A stretch of 64,000 nt of DNA from Nitrospirota bacterium (GTDB taxonomy: Bacteria; Nitrospirota; UBA9217), in contig JAGVOT010000128.1 in the NCBI GenBank assembly GCA_020052615.1, forward strand, positions 175,928-239,927. Direction: 5' to 3'. Under the pieces are notes generated by a model that worked only from the letters and a program-made list of their open reading frames with translations, had not been told where the DNA came from and searched no databases. How positions within the stretch are numbered: the first letter of the stretch is position 1; each line of letters opens with the position of its first letter. Shown here one piece after another: positions 50,732 to 61,116 of this stretch. Position numbers and translations under genes: made by a program.

Positions 50732-50806
50732 TTTCGGCAACCCGGCTGTCTCAGAGAGATCCTGGAGGCTTTCCGCCCCATCCTCGCGGATGGTTGAGTA
50801 TTGTCG
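50732..50806 (-). ncRNA. GEMM-I (c-di-GMP-I/cGAMP) riboswitch-like aptamer, gene-proximal
   Basis: Minus: ACTCAACCATCC-GCGA-GGATGGGGCGGAAAGCCTCCAGGATCTCTCTGAGACAGCCGGGTTGCCGAAA; GNRA-capped stem, GNAAAGCC and AGCCGGGUUGCCGA elements. Confidence 0.65.
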
Positions 50807-50910
50807 TTTATCTTGTGGGAGGTGGTACAGACTGCTGACTGCCACGACGCCTTGAGCGCCCGTTACAAAAAATAGGCAGGCGTCTGAATATCTAGAATAT
50901 CGAAAAGAGG

Positions 50911-50985
50911 TTTCGGCAGCCCGGCTGTCTCGGAGAGATCCTGGAGGCTTTCCGCCCCATCCTCGCGGATGGTTGAGTATTATCG
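50911..50985 (-). ncRNA. GEMM-I riboswitch-like aptamer, gene-distal tandem copy
   Basis: Minus: ACTCAACCATCC-GCGA-GGATGGGGCGGAAAGCCTCCAGGATCTCTCCGAGACAGCCGGGCTGCCGAAA; near-identical direct repeat of 50732-50806. Confidence 0.65.
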
Positions 50986-51623
50986 TCTATCGTGCATCAT
51001 GTTGCCTGCATCGCCGGCAATCTCAGAAGCGTGCTATCAGACCATGCAACATGATTTTCATGAGTATTTGCAAGTCAGATGCCATTAAAGGGATGTTGTT
51101 CTCCATCCTGTTGATCTCATGGTCATTTTTCTTTATTTCGGTTCAACGTACCGGCGGGAGTCAATGCTGAATTGTATGGATTATCATGCGTCAAGGCAGG
51201 CGATTGCCTTGATATGCGGAAAAAAGCAAGGGTATCGAGCGAGAAATCAGGCGGTTATATCACTGTATGGAATTGCAGACTTTAAAGCGATGATGTGACT
51301 GGTTTAGGGGTCAGGAAATGCGCTTCTTGCTCCAGGGTACATACTTCGTGATCAATAACGGGATGAAGGTTTTCAAGTTAGAAGTATCAAGCGATTTTCT
51401 CTGACTTAGATTTGCTCGTCAAGCCACGCATTCCGGAAGCATCCCGAAGGCGTTTGAAGATGAACGGGCTTGTATATCAATCAATTGTACAGCACGATTC
51501 AAGCCCGTTGCTGTGTCCCTTTGTCTCGGAGCCATAATGAGCATTCCTTGAACTGTCGTCCTGTGTTACAATGTTAACTATGGGTGCTGATGTCCCCATC
51601 ACAGTCCGGATCCCTCAAGGATA

Positions 51624-53540
51624 ATGATAACCCAAAAACAACGATACGGTTCGATGATCGGCCTGGGACTGCTGCTGCTGATCATCGCAGGCGCCGGAGC
51701 CTACGATGCGATCTCTTCTCTGCTGGACGCCATCGGCGTGCACCGCCCTGCCGATGATGTTCTTGCCGCTTCGGTGATCCGCATGGCGGTCATGGTGGGA
51801 GCCTGTTTTGTCGCAGCATTGATCATCGCGTTCGCCTCGATCGTCTTCATGCGAAGAGAGTTTGAGCGCCGGCGGCGGACCGAGGAACGTCTGAGCAGGG
51901 TCCTGAAGACAGCCGAGCAGGCGGGAGATCTCATCACGATCCTGGAAAAGCGGGGCCGGATAGAGTATGTCAACCGGGCCGTGGAACAGGCCACCGGTTA
52001 TACGCAGAAAGAACTGCTGGGGAAACGCAGCAAACCCCTGGTCCCGTGGTACCCCGATGAAAAGACCGTCCAGAAGATGCGTGTCGATGTCCTTTCGGGC
52101 AATCCCTTCCGGGCAGTGCTCGCCTGCAGGTCGAAGAGCGGAGAGCAGTTCTTCATCCAGGAGCACGTTACCCCGCTCAAGGACAACAGGGGGAACATTA
52201 CGAGAATGCTCTCGACGGCACGTGAGATAACGCGGCAGAAACAGCTGGAGGAGCGGCTCGACTATCTCGATAATTACGATCCTCTGACCGGCGCCTCGAA
52301 CAGAAGGTCCTTTGCCGAGCTGCTGCGGCAGGAGATGGCCGTCCTCCGGAACGGGGACCAGCTCCTCTCGGTGATGATCATGGACATCGACCGGTTCAAG
52401 TATATCAATGATCTCTTCGGATCCGAGGTCGGCGATGAGGTCCTCAAGCGCATTTCCGAGACGCTGCGCGCAACGGTCGGAAAAGGCGACATCGTGGCGC
52501 GTCTCGGGAGTGACGAGTTCGGCGTCATCCACCGCTACGGCGCCCATCTCATCGATACGGCCTCCATCGCCGAGCACATCCGGCGCGCGATCACTCAAAA
52601 GGTCATGATCGGGGGCCAGGACATCGTCATGACCGTTACCATGGGCATCGCGCTGTTCCCGGATAACGGAAAGGATGCAAAGACCCTCCTGAAGAACGCC
52701 GACATGGCCTTGTCCCGGGCGAAATCCCAGGGAAGGAACACGGTCCAATTCTACAGCACAGACATGATCGACCGCATTTCCGACTTTTACTTCATGGAAA
52801 AACGCCTCTTCAACGCACTCAAGAACGAGGAGTATCTCGTTCTGTATCAGCCCTACTGCGACCTTTCCACAAAAAAGATCGCCGGCGCCGAAGCGCTCAT
52901 CAGATGGAAAAGCGGCGACCAGGACGCGGTCTCCCCCTCGAAGTTCATCCCGACGCTGGAGGATACGGGGATGATCATCGATGTGGGAGAGTGGGTGCTG
53001 AGGACGGCTTGCCGGCAGATCAAGGAATGGAATCGGAGCAACAGGAATCTCTCTGTCGCGGTGAACCTGTCGCTGCTCCAGTTCCGCCACAGGAACTTCA
53101 TCGCCATGGTCTCCGAAGCGATCCGCGACATGGGCATCGATCCACGGAACCTCACGCTGGAGCTCACGGAGAGCATCTGCATCCAGGACATGGACCTGAC
53201 GATCTCACTTCTGAAAAAACTGAAGCAGGTTGGCGTTTCGATCTCTGTGGACGATTTCGGTACGGGATATTCCTCGCTGAACTATATCAAGAAACTGCCG
53301 GTGGACAACATCAAGATAGACATGTCCTTCATCCGGGACGTGGCGAAGGACCCCGATGCCGCCTCGATCATCACGGCGATCACGAGCCTGGCGCGCAGCC
53401 TGCAGCTCACAACCATCGCCGAGGGCGTCGAAAGCGAGGAGCAGCGGAACATCCTGCACCTCCTCCGGTGCGATCTGGGTCAGGGATTTTACTTCAGCCC
53501 GGCCGTGCCGGCGTCGGAGTTCAAGAAACTGCTGGAGTAG
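51624..53540 (+). CDS. PAS-GGDEF-EAL membrane protein
   Basis: TM region, PAS, DPLTGASNRRSF, ARLGSDEFGV (GGDEF variant), EALIRW, ELTESICIQD, DDFGTGYSSLNYIKKLPVDNIKID. Confidence 0.95.
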   Translation: MITQKQRYGSMIGLGLLLLIIAGAGAYDAISSLLDAIGVHRPADDVLAASVIRMAVMVGACFVAALIIAFASIVFMRREFERRRRTEERLSRVLKTAEQAGDLITILEKRGRIEYVNRAVEQATGYTQKELLGKRSKPLVPWYPDEKTVQKMRVDVLSGNPFRAVLACRSKSGEQFFIQEHVTPLKDNRGNITRMLSTAREITRQKQLEERLDYLDNYDPLTGASNRRSFAELLRQEMAVLRNGDQLLSVMIMDIDRFKYINDLFGSEVGDEVLKRISETLRATVGKGDIVARLGSDEFGVIHRYGAHLIDTASIAEHIRRAITQKVMIGGQDIVMTVTMGIALFPDNGKDAKTLLKNADMALSRAKSQGRNTVQFYSTDMIDRISDFYFMEKRLFNALKNEEYLVLYQPYCDLSTKKIAGAEALIRWKSGDQDAVSPSKFIPTLEDTGMIIDVGEWVLRTACRQIKEWNRSNRNLSVAVNLSLLQFRHRNFIAMVSEAIRDMGIDPRNLTLELTESICIQDMDLTISLLKKLKQVGVSISVDDFGTGYSSLNYIKKLPVDNIKIDMSFIRDVAKDPDAASIITAITSLARSLQLTTIAEGVESEEQRNILHLLRCDLGQGFYFSPAVPASEFKKLLE

Positions 53541-53631
53541 GCGCGCCCGATGGAGCGCACAGGGAAACGAGGATCAGCGCAATATCCTTTGTGAACGATA
53601 GGAGCGTTTCGCGGCGCATCACTTGCTGTCC

Positions 53632-54471
53632 TCAGCGCCTAACGTCGCTCATGGTCATGCCGGAAATGATCCGGTCGAGAAAGATCGTATACAGCACTGC
53701 CACCGGTATGCTCGCGATGAGCGCCCCGCCCATCAGAGCCCCCCAGTAGAACACATCCCCCCGCACCAGCTCCGTAGTCATGCCGATGCCGATGGTCTTG
53801 TTCGCCGAATCCTGGATAAAGGAGAGCGCGTAGATGTATTCGTGCGCCACGAGCGTAAAGGAGAACACGACGACCGTGATGATGCCGGGCACGGAAAGCG
53901 GCAGCAGGACCCGCGCCATGGCGCCGATCCTGCTGCACCCGTCCACGAGCGCCTGTTCCTCGATGTCCTTCGGGATGGATTTGAAGAAGCTCATCAGGAG
54001 CCAGGTGCAGAATGGCACCGTAAAGGTGGGATAGACGAGCACCAGGGACCAGAGGGAGTTCTGGAGCCCCAGAAACGAGACAACGCGCGAGAGCGGGATG
54101 AATAAAAGCGTGGGCGGGATAAGATAGGTCAGAAAGATCCCGATGCCGACGCTTTCTCCCCACCGCCCTGCCAGGCGCGCCAGACTGATCGCCGCAGGCA
54201 CCGCGAGGAGGACCGTGATCACAACCACCGCGAGGCCCACGAGGAAGGTGTTCAGGAGGAACCGGGGAAAGAGCGTCTGATTGAAGAGCAGGTCAAGATG
54301 TTCAAGGGTGGGGGCTTCATTCAGCCAGAAGGGATTGTTCGTCGGACCGAACAGGTCGTGGCTCCGCTTGAACATGGTGATCAGCATGATGTAGAACGGC
54401 GCGGCCGAGAAGACGAGGAAAACGCCGAGCCCGCCGTAGAAGTAGCTTTTTGAGAAGATCTTTTTCAGCAT
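53632..54471 (-). CDS. Carbohydrate ABC transporter permease (MalG-like)
   Basis: EEQALVDGCSRIGAMARVLLPLSVPGIITVVVFSF EAA motif. Confidence 0.92.
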   Translation of the reverse strand: MLKKIFSKSYFYGGLGVFLVFSAAPFYIMLITMFKRSHDLFGPTNNPFWLNEAPTLEHLDLLFNQTLFPRFLLNTFLVGLAVVVITVLLAVPAAISLARLAGRWGESVGIGIFLTYLIPPTLLFIPLSRVVSFLGLQNSLWSLVLVYPTFTVPFCTWLLMSFFKSIPKDIEEQALVDGCSRIGAMARVLLPLSVPGIITVVVFSFTLVAHEYIYALSFIQDSANKTIGIGMTTELVRGDVFYWGALMGGALIASIPVAVLYTIFLDRIISGMTMSDVRR

Positions 54472-54503
54472 AGCCTGATTACGCCAGCCTTGTGCTTTCG
54501 TAC

Positions 54504-54556
54504 GGGCAACCCTGCGTGGTTGCCCCGGTTTAGGGCGGCCACGCAGGGCCGCCCCT
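54504..54556. repeat. Pair of GC-rich palindromes between permease genes
   Basis: GGGCAACC-ctgcgt-GGTTGCCC and AGGGCGGCC-acgca-GGGCCGCCCCT. Confidence 0.8.
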
Positions 54557-54588
54557 ACCCTTACCTCTCGCCCCGTGTCCGCCGTATC

Positions 54589-55509
54589 CTACGTCACGAC
54601 CGCCTTCTTCGCAAGCCGCAGCACCACTGCCGCCAGACCTGCAAGCACGGGGAAGAAGAACAAGGACACCGCCGCTCCCTGGGCCAGATCGCCTCCCTGA
54701 ATACCCTTGAGGAACGCGAGGCTCGCGAGCACCTGCGTGCTGTTGTCCGGCGGCCCGCCCTTGGTGAGGACCCATACCACGGTCATGTCCGTGAAGGTGA
54801 AGAGCGTGGAGAAGAGCACCGTCACGCTGATGACGGGAAGCAGCAGCGGCAGGACGATATGGAAGAGCCTGCGGTAGTAGCCTGCCCCGTCCACCTGTGC
54901 CGCTTCGATCACCTCCCGGGGAATGGAGTTCATTCCCGCGATGCGGATCATCGTGGCCAGCGGAAGCAGCCGCCAGATATGAACGACGATGACCGAAGCC
55001 ATGGCCAGCCCGGGCCTGCCCAGCCAGTACAGGTTGCTCATGGGGCCGAGCAGCGCCTGGGGCTTGCCCAGCAGTCCCCAGGACCGGAGCAGCCAGTCCA
55101 GCGGGCTGAAGACCGAGTCGAGGAACCAGAGATAGCCGATGGTTCCCAGGGCGATCGGCGCGGTCCAGGGAAGCATGATCAGGAACCGGATGAGCCACTT
55201 GAAGCGGAACTCGCGCATCAGCAGCTCCGTCAGCATGTTCGAGAGCACGAGCACCAGGCCGATCGACGTGAAGGTGAAAATGCAGGTGTTCAACAGGGAC
55301 TTCAGGAAGACCGGGTCGCGAAGCACTGCCGAGAAGTTTCCGAAGCCGGTCATATGGAACTCGGGATTTCCCACGGTCACGTTGCTGAAGCTGTACACAA
55401 AGGCCATGAGGAACGGGAACCCTACCAGCAGGAGCATATACAGGGCAACAGGGACCAGCATCAGCGGCGCAAGGACCGTTTCCCGTTCGAAGAGGCGGGG
55501 CATCCTCAT
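54589..55509 (-). CDS. Carbohydrate ABC transporter permease (MalF/UgpA-like)
   Basis: EAAQVDGAGYYRRLFHIVLPLLLPVISV; ATG overlaps the ATPase stop (ATGA). Confidence 0.9.
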   Translation of the reverse strand: MRMPRLFERETVLAPLMLVPVALYMLLLVGFPFLMAFVYSFSNVTVGNPEFHMTGFGNFSAVLRDPVFLKSLLNTCIFTFTSIGLVLVLSNMLTELLMREFRFKWLIRFLIMLPWTAPIALGTIGYLWFLDSVFSPLDWLLRSWGLLGKPQALLGPMSNLYWLGRPGLAMASVIVVHIWRLLPLATMIRIAGMNSIPREVIEAAQVDGAGYYRRLFHIVLPLLLPVISVTVLFSTLFTFTDMTVVWVLTKGGPPDNSTQVLASLAFLKGIQGGDLAQGAAVSLFFFPVLAGLAAVVLRLAKKAVVT

Positions 55510-56507
55510 GGCCTGACCCTCACGCCGGTCTTTGGATCGAAGCGCCGTACTTCCTGGCTGCAGACCGCGAACTCGTGTTCCTCCCCTTCCGGCAGGTTCA
55601 AGCGGAGGGAATGGTTCGCGATGACCTTGTCCTTGCCGATGGTCCCGTACACCAACCGGTGCGAACCCAGGTCCTCCACCCGTTCGACCAGCAGCCTGAG
55701 GCGCATGCAGTCCTTGTCCGGGAGCGCCTCCGCAGGCAGGAGGGCCTCGGGCCGGAACCCGACGATCATGCCGTCCTGTTCCATGAAGTTCATGGGCGGA
55801 ATGCCGACGAAGCCCGCGACGAACATGTTCGCCGGATCGTTGTAGATCGAGTCGGGCGTTCCGATCTGGCGGATCGTCCCCTCGTGCATCACCGCGATCC
55901 GGTCGCCCAGGCCCATGGCCTCCGCCTGGTCGTGGGTGACGTAGATGGTGGTCACGTTGATCTCGCGCTGGAAAAGCTTCAGTTCCTCGCGCGCCGTGTG
56001 GCGAACCTTGGCGTCGAGGTTCGAGAGCGGCTCGTCCATGAGCAGCACCTTCGGCCTGCGCACCAGGGCCCGCGCAATGGCGACGCGCTGGCGCTCGCCG
56101 CCCGAGACATGGGCCGGCATCCGGTCCAGGAGGTGGCCGATGCCCAGGAGTCCGGCTGCCCATGCGACTTTTTTCTTTATATCCTCCCGCGGCATGCCTT
56201 CCACGGTAAGGGGGAATGATATGTTGCCGAAGACCGTCTTGTGCGGATAGAGGGCATAGCTCTGGAAGACCATGGCAATGCCCCGGTCCCTCGGCGGGAG
56301 GTCATTGACTACTGCGCCGTCGATGACGATGTGTCCGCCCGTCGGTTTTTCCAGTCCCGCGACAAGCCGCATGAGCGTGGTTTTGCCGCTTCCCGACGGG
56401 CCAAGCAGCACCAGGAATTCCCCGTCGGCGATCTCCAGGTCGATCCCGTCGACCGCCTTCACGCCTTCAAAGTGCTTCTTGATCCCCGCCAGTTGTACGT
56501 TCGCCAT
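55506..56507 (-). CDS. ABC transporter ATP-binding protein (UgpC/MalK-like)
   Basis: GPSGSGKTTLMRLVAGLEKP, VSGGERQRVAIARALVRRPKVLLMDEPLSNLD, TOBE-type C-terminus. Confidence 0.95.
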   Translation of the reverse strand: MANVQLAGIKKHFEGVKAVDGIDLEIADGEFLVLLGPSGSGKTTLMRLVAGLEKPTGGHIVIDGAVVNDLPPRDRGIAMVFQSYALYPHKTVFGNISFPLTVEGMPREDIKKKVAWAAGLLGIGHLLDRMPAHVSGGERQRVAIARALVRRPKVLLMDEPLSNLDAKVRHTAREELKLFQREINVTTIYVTHDQAEAMGLGDRIAVMHEGTIRQIGTPDSIYNDPANMFVAGFVGIPPMNFMEQDGMIVGFRPEALLPAEALPDKDCMRLRLLVERVEDLGSHRLVYGTIGKDKVIANHSLRLNLPEGEEHEFAVCSQEVRRFDPKTGVRVRP

Positions 56508-56728
56508 AGTTTGGTTGATTGAGCTCCGAATGAAACGACGATCGCCACAGAGACGAGTCTTTGACACAGATAACGGCGGATAAAACTTCTGAAGAAGCAT
56601 GATCAGGCTTTTGTCTAATCATGCCTCTTCATGGCCTTTCTCAGTGTCAATCAGTGTCAGAGATTAAGGTTGTTGATCTTTCCCCGCGTCTCCGCGCCGC
56701 CTAGATGCGCCTACTTTTGGCTCCGCGT

Positions 56729-58147
56729 CTATTTCTTCCCGATCAGCCCCTGTGCCCGCCACTTGTCGAAGATGATCTTGCACTGTCCGGCGGCCTGCTT
56801 CACCGACTCCTCGGCGGTCTGCTTGCCCTGGGCCACGCGGGCGAACATGCCCGGCAGCACGAAGGTGCCGAATATCTCGCCCTCGGCCGGGTTAGCCGCG
56901 CCGGGGTATCCAACGTTCACGCTCCATTTCTCCGCATCCATGAGCGGAAGCAGCTTGTCGGTCCGCTCGCCGGGTAGCGCGAAGGGGTCCTTGCCGAACC
57001 ATGCGTTATGCAGGTCGCGGAGGGACTTCGATTTTGCCACGGCCGGGTATCCGCGCTCGCCGGCCGGGACCGGCGCGCTGAAGAAGGCAGGCGAGTTGTA
57101 CAGCTTGCTCTCCCACATGGCGCGGTCGTAGTTCGCGACCCGGTCAAGCAGGAACCGCTTTGCCAGGTCCGCGTTCTTTTCGGCGAACTTGGGGACCATG
57201 GTCACATAGATCACGTGCTCGCAGGCGTGCGCCGTGCCGCGCGGACCCTTGAGCGCCGGGGTGAAGAAGACGTCCTTGGCCACTTCGGGCACGTCCTTCT
57301 GAGCGGACCGGTAGGCCGAGATCGAGTTCAGGATGTACGACGCCCTGCCCGCGAGCAGCAGCTGGTTGTTCGACGCAGCTGTCCAGCCGAAGACCTCGGG
57401 CGTCATGGTCTTCTGGTACAGCTCGATCATGAACTTCACGGCCTCCACGGTCTTCGGGTTGTCCAGCACCACGTTCGAACTCTCGTCCTGGATGGAGGTG
57501 TCGAAGGACCACAGGAGCGTCCGCTCCGCCATGTTCGAATCGAGCTCCTGGGAGATGCCGATGCCGAGCTGGACGCCCTGCTCGTTCTTGATCTTCGCGC
57601 CGTAGACCAGCAGGTCATCCCAGGTCGCCGGCCCGTTGGGCTTGCCCGCTTTCTCCCAGAGGGACTTGCGATAATCGCCCGGATCGATGGTCCATCCGTG
57701 GCAGAAGCCGTAGTACTTCTTCGTATGGGGGTTATAGGAGCTTTTAGTCGCCACGGGGAGCTGCTTTCCGAAACGTTTGACAGCCTCCTGGTTCAGGTCG
57801 GCAAGGTCCAGAACGGCAGGCTCGAAATCCGACGGCGGGTCGATGAACTCCACGATATCATGCCCCTTCCCCGCCGCGACCTCGGCCGCGAAGGTGCTGC
57901 GCAGGTCTGCGAGCCCGATGTGGTCGACAACAACGTCGACATTGTTCTTCTCTCCCCACTCCTTCGCATACACGTCGAACCATTTATCGTGGCTCGGGAC
58001 GAAATGGCTCCATTGGAGGATCCTGAGCGTCCTCTTCCCGGGCGTCTGGGCGAAGACATTGTTGAGCAATGCCGGCCCAGCTGCCAGGCTCGCTGCGCCA
58101 ATACCTGCATGTTTGAGAAAATCCCGCCGTGTATAACGCTTTTTCAT
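56729..58147 (-). CDS. Extracellular solute-binding protein with Tat signal
   Basis: KKRYTRRDFLKHAGIGAASLAAG; ABC sugar-binding protein fold; operon position. Confidence 0.9.
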   Translation of the reverse strand: MKKRYTRRDFLKHAGIGAASLAAGPALLNNVFAQTPGKRTLRILQWSHFVPSHDKWFDVYAKEWGEKNNVDVVVDHIGLADLRSTFAAEVAAGKGHDIVEFIDPPSDFEPAVLDLADLNQEAVKRFGKQLPVATKSSYNPHTKKYYGFCHGWTIDPGDYRKSLWEKAGKPNGPATWDDLLVYGAKIKNEQGVQLGIGISQELDSNMAERTLLWSFDTSIQDESSNVVLDNPKTVEAVKFMIELYQKTMTPEVFGWTAASNNQLLLAGRASYILNSISAYRSAQKDVPEVAKDVFFTPALKGPRGTAHACEHVIYVTMVPKFAEKNADLAKRFLLDRVANYDRAMWESKLYNSPAFFSAPVPAGERGYPAVAKSKSLRDLHNAWFGKDPFALPGERTDKLLPLMDAEKWSVNVGYPGAANPAEGEIFGTFVLPGMFARVAQGKQTAEESVKQAAGQCKIIFDKWRAQGLIGKK

Positions 58148-58335
58148 GACCGCCTCCTTTACTTCGTGTGAGATGGAAAAGATACGTTATGAGGGTCGAA
58201 GGATCCTGCTGGAAAGTCCGGCTATAACCAGTGAACGCTGCTGCTATGACGGGAAATGCTTTCCCCGGAAAACCTCCCCCCTGCTTAGAGCGTACTACAA
58301 ATAGTATGACTTGGCAAGATTTTGAGCAGAAATAC

Positions 58336-61065
58336 TTATACCAGGCTTTTCGACGCCACTTCGTACACATCCTTCGATAGTTTAGGCGCTGCCAGGATGC
58401 GCTCGAGCTCCTTCCTCATCAGCGCCTGCCGTTTCGCGTCGTACCGCTTCCAGAGGGTGAAGTTCGAAACGAGCCGGGCGGCGATCTGGGGATTCATCGG
58501 ATCGATGGCAAGTACATGGTCGGCGATGAACGCGTACCCCGTTCCTGAAATGTCGTGGAACCTCACGGAATTGGACGAGAACGCGCCGATCAGGGCCCTC
58601 ACCTTGTTGGGATTCCTGATGTTGAACACCGGGTGCTTCGTGAGGGCCTTGACCGCCTCCAGCGTCCCGGTCAGGCGTGATGTCGCCTGGATCGACAGCC
58701 ATTTGTCCATCACGAGGGTATCGTTCTTCCACTTCTCGTAGAATTCGGCCAGCAATTCCTCCCGCTCCGGACACTCGCTGTTCGCAATGTTTACGAGCGC
58801 GGAAACAGCATCGGTCATGTTGCCTGCCGTCCGGAACTGGTTGACGCACAGCTCTCGGACGTCAGCATCCTCCAATTCCGTGAGATAGCCGAGGCAGGTG
58901 TTCTTGAGGCTCCGCCTGCCCATCGATGCCTGGTCGACCCGGTACGGACCCGGGTCCTCGTTGGCGCGATAGACGGAGAGGAATGAGCTTTTCAGAACCC
59001 CGGCAAGGACCTGCTGGACGAATGTCCTGGCCTCGTGGATGGCGTCGGGATCGACAATGCTCATGAAGTCGGCGAGATAGGTTTCCGAGGGAAGCGACAG
59101 GGCAAAGGCCTGGAACGCCTTGTCGTCCATGCCGCTCTCCAGCGTCTTCCGGAACGCATCGATGAAGAGATTGTCCAGGAGGAGCGGCGTCCCCTCCTGA
59201 TGGTCCTTCACCAGATCGAGGATAAGCTTCACCGCAAGCTGCTGGCCCGCGTCCCAGCGATTGAAAGGATCGGTGTCGTTCGCCATGAGGAACAGCCGCT
59301 CGTCGTCGGACAGGTCGGACTTCACCTTAACCGGCGCCGAGAATCCGCGGAGGAGGGAAGGTACGGGTTCATCGGGGATATCGGTGAAGACGAAGATCTC
59401 CTCCGTTTCCCGAAGTTGCAGTATGACGGTCCCCACGTCCCCGTGGCCCCGTGTCCCCGCGTCCCCGCGTCCCCGCGTCCCCGCGTCGGTCTTAATCCTC
59501 CCCTTGTCCCCGTGTCCCCTTGTCCCCTTGTCGAGCTTCAAAGGCAGCTCCTTCCCGTCCTTGCCCAGGAGGCCCACCTCAACAGGAATAAGGAAGGGTT
59601 TCTTCACGGGTTGGCCCGGCGTCGGGGGACAATCCTGCTTCAAGGTCAGGGCGTAGCTTTTTGTCCGCGGATCATACCGCCGCGTCACGGTCACCCCGGG
59701 CGTTCCCGCCTGGGTGTACCAGAGCCTGAACTGGGTGAGATCGGCCCCGTTCGCGTCCTCCATCGCCTTCACGAAGTCGTCGGTCGTGACCGCCTGTCCG
59801 TCATGGCGCGAGAAGTAGAGGTCCGTGCCCTTCCGGAAGCCCGCGGGCCCCAGCAGGGTTCGCATCATGCGGATCACCTCGGCGCCCTTGTTGTACACCG
59901 TCATGGTGTAGAAGTTGTTGATCTCCACGTAGGAATCGGGCCGCACGGGGTGGGCCATCGGACCGGCGTCCTCGCGGAACTGATGGGTGCGCAGGAGGTT
60001 CGCGTCGCCGATGCGCTCCACGCCCCTCGACAGCATGTCCTCCATGAACTGCTGGTCCCGGAAGACCGTGAACCCTTCCTTGAGGGACAGTTGGAACCAG
60101 TCCCGGCAGGTGACCCGGTCGCCGGACCAGTTGTGGAAATACTCATGGGCAACAACGCCCATGATACCCTGGAAGTCGCTGTCCGTGGCCGTCTTCCCGT
60201 CGGCCAGGACATACTTGGAGTTGAAGATGTTCAGCCCCTTGTTCTCCATAGCGCCCATGTTGAAGTCATCGGTCGCCACGATCATGAACAGGTCAAGGTC
60301 GTATTCCCTGCCGTACGCCTCCTCGTCCCACTTCATAGCCTTCTTGAGCGACTCCATGGCGTGGCCGCACTTTTCCCTGTTATGGTGCTGAACATAGATA
60401 TGAAGGGAAACCTGCCTCCCCGACATCGTGTTGAAGCGGTCCTCGATCCGCGCCAGATCGCCGCCCACGAGGGCGAAGAGATAGGCCGGCTTGGGGAAGG
60501 GGTCGTGCCAGGAGACGAAATGCCTGCCGTCCTGCAGGTCCCCGCGCCTGATCGGGTTACCGTTCGACAGGAGCACGGGGTACTTTTTCTTGTCGGCGAC
60601 GATGGTGGTCATGAAGCGCGCCAGCACATCGGGCCGGTCGGGATAGTAGGTGATCTTGCGGAACCCTTCCGCTTCGCACTGGGTGCAGAACATGCCGCTT
60701 GCGTGGTAGAGGCCCGATAGTTCGGTGTTGTCGGCGGGAGCGCACTCCGTCTCGATCTCGAGCACGAACCGGTCGGGGACCGGCAGGATCGTGAGCGTCT
60801 CACCTTCGATCTTATAGTGCCGTTCATCCAGCGGCTGGCCGTCCAGTTTCATGCCGAGCAGTTTCAGGTCCTTTCCGAAGAGGACGAGCGGATGGATGCC
60901 TTCGCACCGGTCGTGGCTGCAGACCACGGTGAGAAGCGATGTGACCGTTGTCCTCGCTTCGCCGAGGTCGAACTGCAGATTGACGGTCTCGATGCGGTAG
61001 TCCGGCGGACGGTAGTCCTTGAGAAGGGTGGTCCGGGGGGCGCCGGCAGGTTCAAGATGGATCAT
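58336..61065 (-). CDS. pepN: Aminopeptidase N, with in-frame minisatellite insertion (start approximate)
   Basis: [61 protein letters not shown]. Confidence 0.95.
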   Translation of the reverse strand: MIHLEPAGAPRTTLLKDYRPPDYRIETVNLQFDLGEARTTVTSLLTVVCSHDRCEGIHPLVLFGKDLKLLGMKLDGQPLDERHYKIEGETLTILPVPDRFVLEIETECAPADNTELSGLYHASGMFCTQCEAEGFRKITYYPDRPDVLARFMTTIVADKKKYPVLLSNGNPIRRGDLQDGRHFVSWHDPFPKPAYLFALVGGDLARIEDRFNTMSGRQVSLHIYVQHHNREKCGHAMESLKKAMKWDEEAYGREYDLDLFMIVATDDFNMGAMENKGLNIFNSKYVLADGKTATDSDFQGIMGVVAHEYFHNWSGDRVTCRDWFQLSLKEGFTVFRDQQFMEDMLSRGVERIGDANLLRTHQFREDAGPMAHPVRPDSYVEINNFYTMTVYNKGAEVIRMMRTLLGPAGFRKGTDLYFSRHDGQAVTTDDFVKAMEDANGADLTQFRLWYTQAGTPGVTVTRRYDPRTKSYALTLKQDCPPTPGQPVKKPFLIPVEVGLLGKDGKELPLKLDKGTRGHGDKGRIKTDAGTRGRGDAGTRGHGDVGTVILQLRETEEIFVFTDIPDEPVPSLLRGFSAPVKVKSDLSDDERLFLMANDTDPFNRWDAGQQLAVKLILDLVKDHQEGTPLLLDNLFIDAFRKTLESGMDDKAFQAFALSLPSETYLADFMSIVDPDAIHEARTFVQQVLAGVLKSSFLSVYRANEDPGPYRVDQASMGRRSLKNTCLGYLTELEDADVRELCVNQFRTAGNMTDAVSALVNIANSECPEREELLAEFYEKWKNDTLVMDKWLSIQATSRLTGTLEAVKALTKHPVFNIRNPNKVRALIGAFSSNSVRFHDISGTGYAFIADHVLAIDPMNPQIAARLVSNFTLWKRYDAKRQALMRKELERILAAPKLSKDVYEVASKSLV
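59429..59535. repeat. GC-rich minisatellite (CCCCGCGTC/CCCCGTGTC units) inside pepN
   Basis: GTCCCCGTGGCCCCGTGTCCCCGCGTCCCCGCGTCCCCGCGTCCCCGCGTC...CTTGTCCCCGTGTCCCCTTGTCCCCTTGTC. Confidence 0.9.
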
Positions 61066-61116
61066 GGTGTTCGCCTCGCTCAAGATGGAATGGTCGGGAA
61101 TGCCGCATGGTTGATA

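Noticed and set aside
50645-50845. 66-aa minus ORF (MAVSSLYHLPQDKRQYSTIREDG...)
   Set aside because: Overlaps the proximal riboswitch-like element; no family similarity or convincing start context.
54490-55845. 451-aa plus-strand ORF
   Set aside because: Antisense to permease and ATPase genes of the ABC operon.
57008-58171. 387-aa plus-strand ORF
   Set aside because: Antisense to the Tat-signal solute-binding protein.
59035-60720. 561-aa plus-strand ORF
   Set aside because: Antisense to pepN.
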